64,000 nt of DNA from the NCBI GenBank assembly GCA_018402135.1, contig JAGYJF010000004.1:1-64000 (forward strand), written 5' to 3'. Numbering within the stretch: position 1 is the first letter of the stretch; each line of letters opens with the position of its first letter. Below are positions 33,630-43,186 of the stretch, in pieces. The notes beneath the pieces are model-generated. The model saw nothing but the letters and a program-made list of their open reading frames with translations. It searched no databases and was not told the origin of the DNA. The stretch is from Flavobacteriaceae bacterium. GTDB lineage: Bacteria > Bacteroidota > Bacteroidia > Flavobacteriales > Flavobacteriaceae. Both the position numbers and the translations under genes were made by a program.

Positions 33630-34691
33630 CTACCTTTTAATCTTTTTAAGGGTGGCTTGAATTTGAATTTTTCCTGGTGTGACTTCAGAAAACTTCGGGG
33701 TAAAATAGATGTTTTTGGGGATTTCAAACTTTTCCAATTCATCAAAAGTTGAAGCTGGAATTTCGAATTTATCCGATTCAATCACCAGCACTACATGTTC
33801 ACCCAGTTTAGAATCATTTTCAGAAGTGATAAAAAACCGTTTTTCAATTTTTGAATGTAATTTTTCTTCAATAGTTTCAGGCTGTACTTTTACACCACCA
33901 ACATTAATAATATGGTCGGCACGTCCTAACCAGTTGAATTCTGTTTCAGAGATAAGTTCAACCACATCGTTGGTTATAATGGGCTCATCGGATAAATAGT
34001 CTGCTTTAATCACAAGGCAATTGCGTTCATCTTGTGATACCATCACACCCGTAAGTGTTGTGAAATAATTAGACTTAGACGCACCATTAAGTCTTCTGGC
34101 GGCTATATGCGTGATGGTTTCTGTCATACCGTAAGTTTCAAATACAGCTGCTTCTACATTACTTAATTTTGAAACCAATCGTTTGGGAACCGCAGCACCG
34201 CCTACTAAAACCAGTTTGATATTATCGATAAAGTTCAGGGTTTTCTCAAGCTGAATTGGCACCATAGAGGCAAAATCAAAAACGGTATCTTTATTGAATA
34301 TTGGTCTTGAAAGTGGTTCTACGGTGGTGAGTTCTAAACCTAAAATCATGGCTCTGATCATCATCATTTTTCCCGCTATGAAATGTGCTGGTAAACAATG
34401 TAAACAGGTGTTTCCTGGTTCAAGATTGAAATAATCACCGGTAGCAAGGGCTGATGCTACCATGGCTTGCTTTTTAAGTTTTATAATTTTTGGCAAACCA
34501 GTAGAACCAGAGGTTCGCACTTCTACAACGTCTCGGTCATTGGTCCATTCTAATAAAAAATCGCCAATTTCCTTTTCATAAAATTCGCCTTCTTTTATAT
34601 AGCTGTAAGCAACTTCCTTTAGATCGTCACGGTCAAAATGTAGCCCGTTTAATTTAAAACGATTGTGGATTTTATCGAAACTTGGTGTCAT
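33630..34691 (-). CDS. menE: o-Succinylbenzoate-CoA ligase
   Basis: This 353-residue AMP-binding enzyme is short for the ANL family. It has the P-loop TSGSTGLPKIIKLKK (about residues 59-73), ETYGMTETITHIA, and the hinge WLGRADHIINVGGVKVQPET. It joins CoA to o-succinylbenzoate in menaquinone synthesis. The reduced length is usual in Bacteroidota, and the assignment is supported by menC two genes upstream on the same strand. Confidence 0.9.
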   Translation of the reverse strand: MTPSFDKIHNRFKLNGLHFDRDDLKEVAYSYIKEGEFYEKEIGDFLLEWTNDRDVVEVRTSGSTGLPKIIKLKKQAMVASALATGDYFNLEPGNTCLHCLPAHFIAGKMMMIRAMILGLELTTVEPLSRPIFNKDTVFDFASMVPIQLEKTLNFIDNIKLVLVGGAAVPKRLVSKLSNVEAAVFETYGMTETITHIAARRLNGASKSNYFTTLTGVMVSQDERNCLVIKADYLSDEPIITNDVVELISETEFNWLGRADHIINVGGVKVQPETIEEKLHSKIEKRFFITSENDSKLGEHVVLVIESDKFEIPASTFDELEKFEIPKNIYFTPKFSEVTPGKIQIQATLKKIKR

Positions 34692-34702
34692 GATGTATAG
34701 TT

Positions 34703-35647
34703 TTATTCGGTAGTATTTTCAATACGAATGGTTCCTGTTAATTTTTCTTTCCAGTTGGTCCATTTGTATTTCTTTGCAAAAATTAAAAGTATCATTGGAA
34801 AAATAATAAAAACTGGTAAGAAAATATCAAGAAATCCAGTAGGATCAGGTTCTGAAATATCACGGTAAATGGAATGCGTTTGAAAGGCTGTCCAGTCCGC
34901 TGTCACTAGCAAAGCCGTAAACATATTATTTGCAGCATGAAAACCTAGCGCCAGTTCCATGCCATCGTCCATTAAGGTTATAATGCCTAAAAATAAACCA
35001 GTGCCTATGTAATAAATCATAATTAAATTACCCAATTTATCTACTTCAGGATTGGCGATGTGTAGCAATCCGAATACAATTGAAGTTACGAGTAATGGCA
35101 ACCACTTATTTTTGAATATAAAGCCAATTCCCTGCATTAAGTAACCGCGAAACATATATTCCTCAAAACTGGTTTGAAGCGGTACCAACAGTAAAACAAT
35201 TAGGACTAAGATTGCAAATTTCTCTGGTTTAAAATTGAACACATAGTCTTCGGGAGTGACGTAAATCCCTACCAATATTAAAGATGTCGTAACGATTCCC
35301 CATAACAAAAAAGCAAAGAGCACTCTCTTCCAATCAATTTTAGCTCTAGCCGTGGTGAGGTGTCTTAAACTTTGCTGGTGTAGCCATTTGGCTGTTAGAA
35401 TTAAAAATAGCAAACCGCCGGCGAATGGTAATAACACTAAAACCAAATTGACATTCGATTCAAAAACGGTCATGAGGTAATTTAAATCATCTGCTCTACT
35501 AGTGTCGAAATCGCCACTAAATTGCTTAAATATAATAGCAATGGCATGTGGTGCAGAAAAAATTGCAACTCCAATAAAAGAAATAACAACTCCCAAAATA
35601 TAGCGCCACCAGTCGTTTTGAATTGTTTTTACCTGAGTTATATACAT
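34703..35647 (-). CDS. CPBP family intramembrane metalloprotease
   Basis: This 314-residue protein has about eight hydrophobic helices. It carries the Abi/CPBP catalytic motifs EEYMFRG (EExxxR), FGLLHIAN (FxxxH) and HAANNMF (HxxxN). The family includes CAAX-processing and bacteriocin-immunity proteases; the substrate here is unknown. It shares one base with menC and lies between menC and menE, so it is probably transcribed with the menaquinone genes. Confidence 0.87.
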   Translation of the reverse strand: MYITQVKTIQNDWWRYILGVVISFIGVAIFSAPHAIAIIFKQFSGDFDTSRADDLNYLMTVFESNVNLVLVLLPFAGGLLFLILTAKWLHQQSLRHLTTARAKIDWKRVLFAFLLWGIVTTSLILVGIYVTPEDYVFNFKPEKFAILVLIVLLLVPLQTSFEEYMFRGYLMQGIGFIFKNKWLPLLVTSIVFGLLHIANPEVDKLGNLIMIYYIGTGLFLGIITLMDDGMELALGFHAANNMFTALLVTADWTAFQTHSIYRDISEPDPTGFLDIFLPVFIIFPMILLIFAKKYKWTNWKEKLTGTIRIENTTE

Positions 35648-36684
35648 TAGCTTAAATTAAAATTCCATTTTGTTTTTAAATTGTAGTGCAATTTACCACT
35701 TTTTACTTCTAAAGGACTATCAAAATTATTGGTAAATAATCCGCCAGTGCCAAGGCCTTGCGGTGTAACGGTATTTAAAGAATGAGTGAACTGGGCGATA
35801 GCATTAAGTCCTACGTTGCTTTCCAAAGCACTGGTGATCCACCAGCCAATTTTATGAGACTCGGCAAGGTTTATCCACGATTTTGTGCCCGAAAAACCAC
35901 CAATAAAACTAGGTTTTAAAATAATATATTGTGGTTGAATATGTTGTAGTAATCTTTCTTTATTAGATTCAGTGAAAATACCAATTAATTCTTCGTCTAG
36001 GGCGATAGGAATGGGTGTTTTGTTACATAATCCGGCCATGTAATCCCATTGATTTGCCGCAATTGGTTGTTCAATTGAATGTAAATCAAATTTAGAAAGG
36101 CGATTTAATTTATCTAAGGCATTGAATGGTGAAAAAGCACCGTTCGCATCTACCCGCAGTTCCAAATCCTTGGCTGCAAAATTATTTCTAATAGACTTTA
36201 AAATGGATAGTTCAGTATCAAAATCGATGGCACCAATTTTTAGTTTTAAACAATGAAAGCCTGCATTGATTTTTTCTTTGATTTGAGTTTTCATAAAAGC
36301 TTCGCTACCCATCCATATCAAGCCATTGATATTAATGGCCGACTTACCATCGGTAAACTCAGAAGGAAACAATACAAAAGGCGATTCACTTTCTAAGGAT
36401 TTAAAAGCCATTTCCAAACCCATTTGAATACTCGGAAATTCCTGAAGTTGGTTATATAATTCTCTCAAGCCTAAATGAATGTTTTCACAAACCCATTTTA
36501 GTTGATTTTCATAATCGGGTCGGTCATCTACTGATAACCCTCTTAAAATACCACATTCTCCTATTCCCTTTTTACCATTTTCTTCAAGTATTATAAACCA
36601 AGTTTCTTTGGTTTTTAAAATGCCTCGAGAGGTACCACTGGGTTCTTTGAAATTTAGAATATATTGATGGTAAGTGACTTTCAT
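35647..36684 (-). CDS. menC: o-Succinylbenzoate synthase
   Basis: This 345-residue enolase-superfamily enzyme has the catalytic Lys motif CLKLKIG (about residues 164-170). Metal ligands are in LRVDANGAF, HSIEQPI and ALDEELIG, and the second catalytic Lys is in IILKPSFIGG. It dehydrates SHCHC to o-succinylbenzoate. The position next to menE supports this over related racemases. Confidence 0.9.
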   Translation of the reverse strand: MKVTYHQYILNFKEPSGTSRGILKTKETWFIILEENGKKGIGECGILRGLSVDDRPDYENQLKWVCENIHLGLRELYNQLQEFPSIQMGLEMAFKSLESESPFVLFPSEFTDGKSAININGLIWMGSEAFMKTQIKEKINAGFHCLKLKIGAIDFDTELSILKSIRNNFAAKDLELRVDANGAFSPFNALDKLNRLSKFDLHSIEQPIAANQWDYMAGLCNKTPIPIALDEELIGIFTESNKERLLQHIQPQYIILKPSFIGGFSGTKSWINLAESHKIGWWITSALESNVGLNAIAQFTHSLNTVTPQGLGTGGLFTNNFDSPLEVKSGKLHYNLKTKWNFNLS

Positions 36685-36720
36685 TTTTAGAATTTCAGCA
36701 AAAATACAATAAAAAGATTC

Positions 36721-37404
36721 TTAAAATTTGTGATGTATACTGAGTTGCAATTGGCCTTTACCAAAATTATTGCCTTGTTGATTCATCCATCCCAATTGGG
36801 TATTGAAGTTTTCGCTTAACACCTTACCAATTCCAAAATAAGTTCGGTTTCTATCAAAATATTCTACAGTGACTTCTTCACCTATATTTTTTTCGCCATT
36901 AATAAATAACTCGTTGTAAAACGTGGCGTAAAAAACACCATTGTTAATTTCCTTTCCGTTAATTGGTATGTTCACGAATATATTATAACGGTAACGGGTT
37001 CTAAATTCTTGATCTTCCACAAACCTTTGTTCGTATCTAAACCGGTGATTGAGATACACCCTATTTCCAATTTTTTGAGGAAAAAGTGCTTCTTGATAAA
37101 ATCGAAACTCTGTATTAATATCGTTACTTGGTCCTAAGTCGCCGGTACTCACATGAGCAATGCCAGCAGTGAATTTTATGTTGGCATCTTTTGGCTTGTA
37201 TGTCACTCCAGAACGAATAAGTAATTGCTCTAAATCGCCCAAAATATTCCAATTTCTATATTGAACATCGCCTTGAATTCCCCAGTTACTTTCATTAAAT
37301 TCGTGGGTATAAAAATACATGTACCAAGAACCCGTTTGATTAATTCGTTGCGAAAACACAGTTTCAATTTGCAAAATAAGGAGGAAAATTATTAAATATT
37401 TCAT
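36721..37404 (-). CDS. DUF2490 family outer membrane-type protein
   Basis: This 227-residue protein has a signal peptide (residues 1-18) and a series of amphipathic beta-strands ending in a terminal aromatic residue (QLSIHHKF), typical of a small outer membrane barrel. The pattern GSWYMYFYTHEFNESNWGIQ and the tandem NRVYLNHRFRYEQRF belong to DUF2490. No function is known. Confidence 0.78.
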   Translation of the reverse strand: MKYLIIFLLILQIETVFSQRINQTGSWYMYFYTHEFNESNWGIQGDVQYRNWNILGDLEQLLIRSGVTYKPKDANIKFTAGIAHVSTGDLGPSNDINTEFRFYQEALFPQKIGNRVYLNHRFRYEQRFVEDQEFRTRYRYNIFVNIPINGKEINNGVFYATFYNELFINGEKNIGEEVTVEYFDRNRTYFGIGKVLSENFNTQLGWMNQQGNNFGKGQLQLSIHHKF

Positions 37405-37527
37405 TGTATATTTACCTTAATAAGGGTGTCTAAATCTATTTTATTTTGTTTTAATGATGAAACAAACACCTAGGCTTAACGCCAATTTAACAAACTTTAA
37501 TTAGAACCACACTGAAAGTTACTAGCC

Positions 37528-38427
37528 ATGCCCAATTTCCCTAATATAATTTTGTTTGCCATTCCATTTTTTATTCTTGCAATGCTCCTGGAGTTATTTG
37601 CAACAACCAAACAAAATATTAAAACTTACGAAACGAAGGATGCATTTTCTTCCATTGCCATGGGAATTGGGAATGTTTTGATAGGATTCGCCAGTAAGGC
37701 AATAGTGTTATTAGCCTTATTTTTTATTTATGAACATTTAAGAGTTTTTACCATGCCCATAGTTTGGTGGAGTTTCATTCTACTGTTTTTTGTTGATGAT
37801 TTCTCATATTACTGGTTTCATAGAATTTCTCATGAGTGTAGGTTATTTTGGGCGTCGCATGTGGTACATCATTCGTCGCAACATTATAATCTAAGTACAG
37901 CCTTAAGACAAACTTGGTCTGGTAGTTTTTACTCCTTTGTATTTTGGCTTTGGATCCCTTTGCTTGGGTTTCATCCTGCTATGATCCTATTTCAAATGTC
38001 GGTGAGTTTGTTATATCAATTTTGGATTCATACAGAAACTATTAACAAAATGCCCAAATGGTTTGAAGCTGTTTTTAACACACCATCGCATCACCGTGTG
38101 CACCATGGTAGCAATCCTATTTATTTAGACCGAAATCATGCGGGTATTTTAATAATTTGGGATAAATTTTTTGGGACTTTTCAACCAGAATTAAAAGAAG
38201 AAAAAGTTAATTACGGACTTACTTCAAATATTAATACCTACAATCCAATATATATTGCATTTCACGAATGGGCTGCCTTGGGCAAAGATGCCTTCACAGG
38301 CAGAAAATCGTGGCGTGACAGGTTTCACTATTTAATAAAACCACCAGGATGGAAGCACGACGGCAGTGGAAAAATTAGTGATGACTTAAGGAATGAGTGG
38401 TTGAATTCAAAACAAAGAAAGCCATGA
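37528..38427 (+). CDS. Sterol desaturase/fatty acid hydroxylase family protein
   Basis: This 299-residue integral membrane di-iron enzyme has several hydrophobic helices and the three His boxes HRISHE, HVVHHSSQHY and HRVHHG. Family members hydroxylate or desaturate lipids; the substrate is not evident. Its stop overlaps the start of the SDR gene (ATGA), suggesting that the two act on the same substrate. Confidence 0.87.
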   Translation: MPNFPNIILFAIPFFILAMLLELFATTKQNIKTYETKDAFSSIAMGIGNVLIGFASKAIVLLALFFIYEHLRVFTMPIVWWSFILLFFVDDFSYYWFHRISHECRLFWASHVVHHSSQHYNLSTALRQTWSGSFYSFVFWLWIPLLGFHPAMILFQMSVSLLYQFWIHTETINKMPKWFEAVFNTPSHHRVHHGSNPIYLDRNHAGILIIWDKFFGTFQPELKEEKVNYGLTSNINTYNPIYIAFHEWAALGKDAFTGRKSWRDRFHYLIKPPGWKHDGSGKISDDLRNEWLNSKQRKP

Positions 38428-39218
38428 CATTAAACCATAAGATTATTTGGATAACAGGTGCGTCCAGCGGAATTGGCAAGGCTTTGGCTTTACATCTATC
38501 CCATAATGAGAGTATTAAACTCATTCTTTCAGCCAGACGCGAAAGTGCTTTAAATGAAGTTAAAACACTTTGTAAGTATCCTGAAAACATTTCTGTTTTG
38601 CCATTTGATTTAGCCAACCTAAACGACATGCCAGAAATAGCAAACCAAGCCATTAAAGTTTTTGGCAATGTTGATATTTTAGTGAATAATGGTGGTGTAA
38701 GTCAGCGTAGCCTAATAATAGAAACATCTATAGAAGTTGATAAAAAATTGATGGAAGTTGATTACTTAGGAACTGTTGCATTAAGCAAGGCGATTTTGCC
38801 ACATTTCATCAAAAATCAATCCGGTCATTTTGCAGTGGTGAGCAGTTTAATGGGGAAATTTAGCACACCATATCGCTCTGGTTATTGTGGTGCTAAACAC
38901 GCTTTGCATGGTTTTTTTGATGCCATGCGCATGGAACACCAACGCGATGGTGTTCACGTAACCATGATTTGCCCAGGATTTGTAAATACCAATGTCGCTA
39001 TAAATGCACTCATCGGGAACGGGGAATCTCAAAAAAGTCAAGACATCGCAACCGAAAAAGGTTTATCAGCAGAAGTTTTTGCAAAACGAATGACGAAGGC
39101 TATAGCTAATAAAAAATTCGAAGTATATATTGGTAAAAAAGAAGTTTTAGGAATCTACTTAAAACGTTTGTTTCCTAAGATTTTGCATTATTATGTCCTC
39201 AGAAGTACGGTGCGGTAG
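38424..39218 (+). CDS. SDR family oxidoreductase
   Basis: This 264-residue Rossmann-fold dehydrogenase has the cofactor motif TGASSGIGKALAL (about residues 10-22), NNGG, and the catalytic YCGAK with an upstream Ser in VVSSLMG. I take the ATG at 38424, which overlaps the desaturase stop. A frame opening at 38397 adds only nine residues inside the upstream gene. The C-terminal VLGIYLKRLFPKILHY resembles DHRS7-like members. Confidence 0.87.
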   Translation: MTLNHKIIWITGASSGIGKALALHLSHNESIKLILSARRESALNEVKTLCKYPENISVLPFDLANLNDMPEIANQAIKVFGNVDILVNNGGVSQRSLIIETSIEVDKKLMEVDYLGTVALSKAILPHFIKNQSGHFAVVSSLMGKFSTPYRSGYCGAKHALHGFFDAMRMEHQRDGVHVTMICPGFVNTNVAINALIGNGESQKSQDIATEKGLSAEVFAKRMTKAIANKKFEVYIGKKEVLGIYLKRLFPKILHYYVLRSTVR

Positions 39219-39257
39219 TTGTTAAGATAGAATAGAAATAACCTTGGCGAAAAGTCG

Positions 39258-39292
39258 AACCTCACAGGTTTTGGAATCCTGTGAGGTTTCTT
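39258..39292. terminator. Terminator between the SDR and UPF0173 genes
   Basis: The perfect 11-base stem AACCTCACAGG/CCTGTGAGGTT (39258-39268 with 39278-39288) is followed by TCTTT. It sits between convergent genes. Confidence 0.88.
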
Positions 39293-39339
39293 TACTATTA
39301 AAAATTAAATTTACTTCAGAATTTTCACAACAAAAAATA

Positions 39340-40017
39340 TTACAATTCAAGGCTCTCACCTATTTCGAGTAACATTAAATCTTTATCATTCTCGAAGAAT
39401 TTGCGTTTGGCGGCATCGTGGTCTATTTCAATATAGCCAAAGGTGTCAAAATGTACACCGAGAATTTTATCGCATTCCACAAAATCGCTGGCGTGAATAG
39501 CATCGTCAATTCCCATGGTGAAGTTATCTCCTATGGGCAAAATAGCAAGGTCGAGTTTGGTAAACAATGGTATCAGTTTCATATCCATAGTAAGTGCAGT
39601 ATCGCCGGCTATATAAATATTTTTGCGTTCACCTTCAATAATGAATCCGCCAGGTTGACCACCATAAGAACCATCGGGAAATGAGGACGTGTGAACCGCA
39701 TTCACATACTTGAGTTTTCCAAAGTCAAATTCCCAGCTACCACCGTGATTCATAGGATGGCCTTCAAAACCTTTATTTTGATAATGGGTAACAATTTCAA
39801 AATTTGAAATAATTTTCGCATTGGTGTTTTTGGCAATGGTTTCAACATCCAAAATATGATCTTGATGCGCGTGCGTGAGTAAAATGTAGTCAGCTTTGAG
39901 GTTATGGATGTCAATATGACTTGCTTTTTCATTAGCCGAAATAAAGGGATCTACAATAAGGTGAATCTCTCCTATTTGAATGCCCAAACTGGCGTGACCG
40001 TAAAATGTGATTTTCAT
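39340..40017 (-). CDS. UPF0173 family metal-dependent hydrolase
   Basis: This 225-residue cytoplasmic MBL-fold protein has the motif LTHAHQDHI (about residues 48-56), IAGDTALTMDM and the late His in HFDTF. It matches the UlaG-like UPF0173 family of uncharacterised hydrolases. It lies just downstream of menA on the same strand, which could be chance. Confidence 0.87.
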   Translation of the reverse strand: MKITFYGHASLGIQIGEIHLIVDPFISANEKASHIDIHNLKADYILLTHAHQDHILDVETIAKNTNAKIISNFEIVTHYQNKGFEGHPMNHGGSWEFDFGKLKYVNAVHTSSFPDGSYGGQPGGFIIEGERKNIYIAGDTALTMDMKLIPLFTKLDLAILPIGDNFTMGIDDAIHASDFVECDKILGVHFDTFGYIEIDHDAAKRKFFENDKDLMLLEIGESLEL

Positions 40018-40054
40018 AATTTAATTTTTTATATAGCTGAAAATTACAAAATAT

Positions 40055-40960
40055 CTAATATATAACCTGACCCAAACCAAGCAAAATAGCAAACGCAAAA
40101 GTTGTTAAAGCTAACACTTTTAGTTGCGGATCATACACCGACGGATGTTTCGCTTTAACTACGGATTTAATATGATAAACTAGAGGTATATAGGTGATGT
40201 AAAATATAAAATTATAAGGCGATGAATAGTATAAAATTGAAAACAATAGCGATGCTGCCATTGCCGAAATTATCAAGATTAAATGATATTGCTTAGCTTT
40301 ATCTTTACCAAACTTTACGGCCATGGTCATTTTTTCAGACTTCTCATCGCTTTCAATATCTCGCATATTGTTAAGGTTTAACACGCCAACACTTAGTAAT
40401 CCCAGCGAAATGGCAGGTAATATTACCACATGATCTAACTGTTTGGTATTTAAAAAATAGGTGCCTACAACACTTAATATTCCGAAAAATGCGAATACAT
40501 AAACATCTCCTAAGCCTTTATAACCATAAGGCGATTCGCCAATGGTGTAAGTTAGCGCTGCGTAAATTGCAAATGCTGCTAAACAAATAAAGATAAAAGC
40601 GTATAAAAAATAAGAAAATTGAAAAGCTGCATATACCAAAGCTAGTGCGCTAAAAATGGTAATCATTATTGTAGTTTTGATTGCGTCAAGCATAGCGTTA
40701 GCTGAAATAGCACCGCTTTGGATGGCACGTTCTGGGCCGATACGTTCTTCATTATCGGTGCCCTTTACACCATCACCATAATCGTTTGCAAGATTAGATA
40801 AAATTTGAAAGGCAAGTGTTGTAGTGGTGGCAAATATGAAAATAAACACGTTAAAGTAGCCGTTGTAATAGGCCAAACAGGAACCTACAAAAATACCAGA
40901 TATAGACAATGGTAAGGTTCTAAGCCTCATAGCTGAGACCCATTTTTTGTTACGATTCAT
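40055..40960 (-). CDS. menA: 1,4-dihydroxy-2-naphthoate polyprenyltransferase
   Basis: This 301-residue UbiA-family membrane enzyme has about eight helices. It has the prenyl diphosphate motif NLANDYGDGVKGTDNEERIG (about residues 62-81) and a second Asp motif NNMRDIESDEKSEK. It attaches the isoprenoid tail to DHNA, giving demethylmenaquinone. It is preceded at 17 bases by menB. Confidence 0.93.
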   Translation of the reverse strand: MNRNKKWVSAMRLRTLPLSISGIFVGSCLAYYNGYFNVFIFIFATTTTLAFQILSNLANDYGDGVKGTDNEERIGPERAIQSGAISANAMLDAIKTTIMITIFSALALVYAAFQFSYFLYAFIFICLAAFAIYAALTYTIGESPYGYKGLGDVYVFAFFGILSVVGTYFLNTKQLDHVVILPAISLGLLSVGVLNLNNMRDIESDEKSEKMTMAVKFGKDKAKQYHLILIISAMAASLLFSILYYSSPYNFIFYITYIPLVYHIKSVVKAKHPSVYDPQLKVLALTTFAFAILLGLGQVIY

Positions 40961-40977
40961 AAATTAAAGCGTTTTGA

Positions 40978-41817
40978 TTAGGGGATCCATTTTTTTACGA
41001 AATTCGGTTTGCGTTTTTCAAGAAAGGCATTTCTGCCTTCAATGGCTTCATCTGTCATATAAGCCAATCGTGTGGCTTCTCCGGCAAAAACTTGCTGTCC
41101 AACCATGCCATCGTCGGTTAAATTCATAGCAAACTTGAGCATTTTTATAGAGGTTGGACTTTTTGCTAATATTTCTTGTGCCCATTCATAGGCAGTCGCT
41201 TCTAAATCGTCATGCGGAACAGCAGCATTAACCATACCCATATCAAATGCCTCTTGGGCTGAGTAATTTCTTCCGAGGAAAAATATTTCACGTGCTTTTT
41301 TCTGCCCTACCATTTTGGCTAAGTAAGCAGAACCATAACCGCCGTCAAAGCTTGTTACATCGGCATCGGTTTGTTTAAAAATAGCGTGTTCTTTACTGGC
41401 AAGTGTAAGGTCGCAAACCACATGAAGACTGTGACCTCCGCCAACTGCCCAGCCAGGCACAACTGCAATAACTGCTTTTGGCATAAATCGGATTAGGCGT
41501 TGTACTTCTAAAATATTAAGCCTGTGATAGCCATCTTCGCCTACATAACCTTGATGACCTCTCGCCTTTTGGTCACCACCAGAACAGAAACTCCAAATAC
41601 CATCCTTGGTTGATGGCCCTTCTGCTGACAGTAATACTACTCCAATGTTTACATCTTCATTCGCGTTGTAAAAGGCGTCGTACAACTCGCTAGTGGTTTT
41701 TGGTCGGAATGCGTTTCTAACATCTGGTCGGTTAAAGGCAATGCGCGCTACACCGTTGCATTTTTTGTAGGTAATGTCTTCGTATTCTTTAACGGTTTCC
41801 CAAGCTATTTCTTTCAC
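40978..41817 (-). CDS. menB: 1,4-dihydroxy-2-naphthoyl-CoA synthase
   Basis: This 279-residue crotonase-fold enzyme has FCSGGDQKARG, AVVPGWAVGGGHSLHVVCDL and TSFDGGYGSAYLA. The C-terminal KRKPNFVKKW tail is typical of MenB. It cyclises o-succinylbenzoyl-CoA. It lies directly upstream of menA and downstream of cvfB. Confidence 0.95.
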   Translation of the reverse strand: MKEIAWETVKEYEDITYKKCNGVARIAFNRPDVRNAFRPKTTSELYDAFYNANEDVNIGVVLLSAEGPSTKDGIWSFCSGGDQKARGHQGYVGEDGYHRLNILEVQRLIRFMPKAVIAVVPGWAVGGGHSLHVVCDLTLASKEHAIFKQTDADVTSFDGGYGSAYLAKMVGQKKAREIFFLGRNYSAQEAFDMGMVNAAVPHDDLEATAYEWAQEILAKSPTSIKMLKFAMNLTDDGMVGQQVFAGEATRLAYMTDEAIEGRNAFLEKRKPNFVKKWIP

Positions 41818-41833
41818 TAAAATTATATTTTAA

Positions 41834-42667
41834 TTAGACCTTCAAATATAAACCATCTGGTTTAATTTCAATAAGTTGTTGTTTGTAAAGATTTCCAACG
41901 GCTTTTTTAAAGTTCTTTTTACTCATTTCAAGCCATTTTTTAATCTCGTCGGGACTCGATTTATCGGTAAGTGGCACAAAACCATCATGAGTTTCCAGCA
42001 CGCCCATAATTAATTCGGCATTTGGTTCAATATTTCGGTAACCAATTTGCCCCAACATAATATCGAGTTTATTATCGGAACGTACGTTTTTCACTATTCC
42101 TTTTAATCTATCCCCAATACTAAGCTCTTTAAATAAATCGTCCTTAAAAATAAGTCCAGAATGTGCTTCATTCACAATCACATTCATACCAATTTCTGAA
42201 GGATGCGATACAATTAAATCTACCTCTTCAAACTTTTCAATGTTTAGATTTGAATTATCTAAAAAACGATTTGTTTTACTTGAAGCCACTAGTCTATTGG
42301 ATGCTTCGTCTAAATAACACCGTACCAAATACCATTGACCAACGCGCATTTTTACAACTTGCTCTTTAAAAGGGCAAAATAATTCCTTTACCAAGCCCCA
42401 ATCGAGAAACGCACCAAAATCGGTAACTTGATTACATCTTAAAACCGCAAAATTATCTTTGGTTATATAGGGTTTATCCGTGGTGGCGACTGGCCGCTCT
42501 TCGTTATCTAGATAAACGAATACGGTTAATTTATCCCAAATTTTGAAATCTTCGGGAACATACCTGTTTGGTAAGAGAACTTCGTTGCCTTCTTCGTCTG
42601 CAATGTACAAACCTTGCTGTGCTTCACGAATTATTGAAAGCGTATTGTATTCGCCTATTTTAATCAT
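41834..42667 (-). CDS. cvfB: S1-like RNA-binding protein CvfB
   Basis: This 277-residue protein has repeated S1-like beta-barrel segments (FAVLRCNQVTDFGAFLDWGL at about 92-111; LIFKDDLFKELSIGDRLKGI at about 181-200). Its C-terminal winged helix reads KNFKKAVGNLYKQQLIEIKP. Family members bind RNA and affect virulence gene expression in Gram-positive bacteria; the role in Bacteroidota is unknown. It sits 16 bases before menB on the same strand. Confidence 0.88.
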   Translation of the reverse strand: MIKIGEYNTLSIIREAQQGLYIADEEGNEVLLPNRYVPEDFKIWDKLTVFVYLDNEERPVATTDKPYITKDNFAVLRCNQVTDFGAFLDWGLVKELFCPFKEQVVKMRVGQWYLVRCYLDEASNRLVASSKTNRFLDNSNLNIEKFEEVDLIVSHPSEIGMNVIVNEAHSGLIFKDDLFKELSIGDRLKGIVKNVRSDNKLDIMLGQIGYRNIEPNAELIMGVLETHDGFVPLTDKSSPDEIKKWLEMSKKNFKKAVGNLYKQQLIEIKPDGLYLKV

Positions 42668-42699
42668 AGCACAAATGTACGCATATTAGTTTTTTGATA

Positions 42700-42740
42700 C
42701 TAAAAAAGCGTTACAAATAGCAGGTATTTGTAACGCTTCA
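42700..42740 (-). terminator. Terminator of the DUF2853 gene
   Basis: The perfect 13-base stem AGCGTTACAAATA/TATTTGTAACGCT (42707-42719 with 42725-42737) has a five-base loop. On the minus strand it is followed by six T. It ends transcription 23 bases after the DUF2853 stop and separates it from cvfB. Confidence 0.9.
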
Positions 42741-42759
42741 ATCTTATTGGTTTAAATCT

Positions 42760-43101
42760 TTATTTATAAACCGATTCTTTCTTAAAGTGTTTAGCTAGCA
42801 GGTAATAAACTACTGCTCTGTATTTATTTCTGTTTGAACGTCCGTATTGCTCAATAACAGCATCAATAGCTTTATCCAAATCAGCACTATCTTTAAGGCC
42901 TAATTTTTTAATTAGAAAATTGTTTTTAACAGTAGCCAATTCAGAGGGATCTGTTCCTGAAACTGTGGCCGCATCTGCATTGTAAATTGATGGTCCACAA
43001 CCAACGGTTACCTTAGTTAAAAAATCCATATCCGGGTTAACACCGCATTTTTCTTTTAAGTCTGCTGCATACTTTGCAATTAATTCGTCTCTTTTACTCA
43101 T
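42760..43101 (-). CDS. DUF2853 family protein
   Basis: This 113-residue all-alpha protein begins MSKRDELIAKYAADLKEKCG and ends YRAVVYYLLAKHFKKESVY, matching DUF2853, a conserved family without known function. It lacks a signal peptide. It has its own strong terminator, so despite its place between menD and cvfB it need not belong to the menaquinone operon. Confidence 0.88.
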   Translation of the reverse strand: MSKRDELIAKYAADLKEKCGVNPDMDFLTKVTVGCGPSIYNADAATVSGTDPSELATVKNNFLIKKLGLKDSADLDKAIDAVIEQYGRSNRNKYRAVVYYLLAKHFKKESVYK

Positions 43102-43186
43102 GTTTTTTAAAGTTTTAATTAAAGGAGCTGAAAGATAATTAATCTTTTAAGCTGTTGCAAGTTTAAAAGTCACATTTTTAATCATT

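Noticed and set aside
39340..40017. Menaquinone-specific role for the UPF0173 hydrolase next to menA
   Set aside because: The family is widespread outside menaquinone loci and no motif links it to the pathway.
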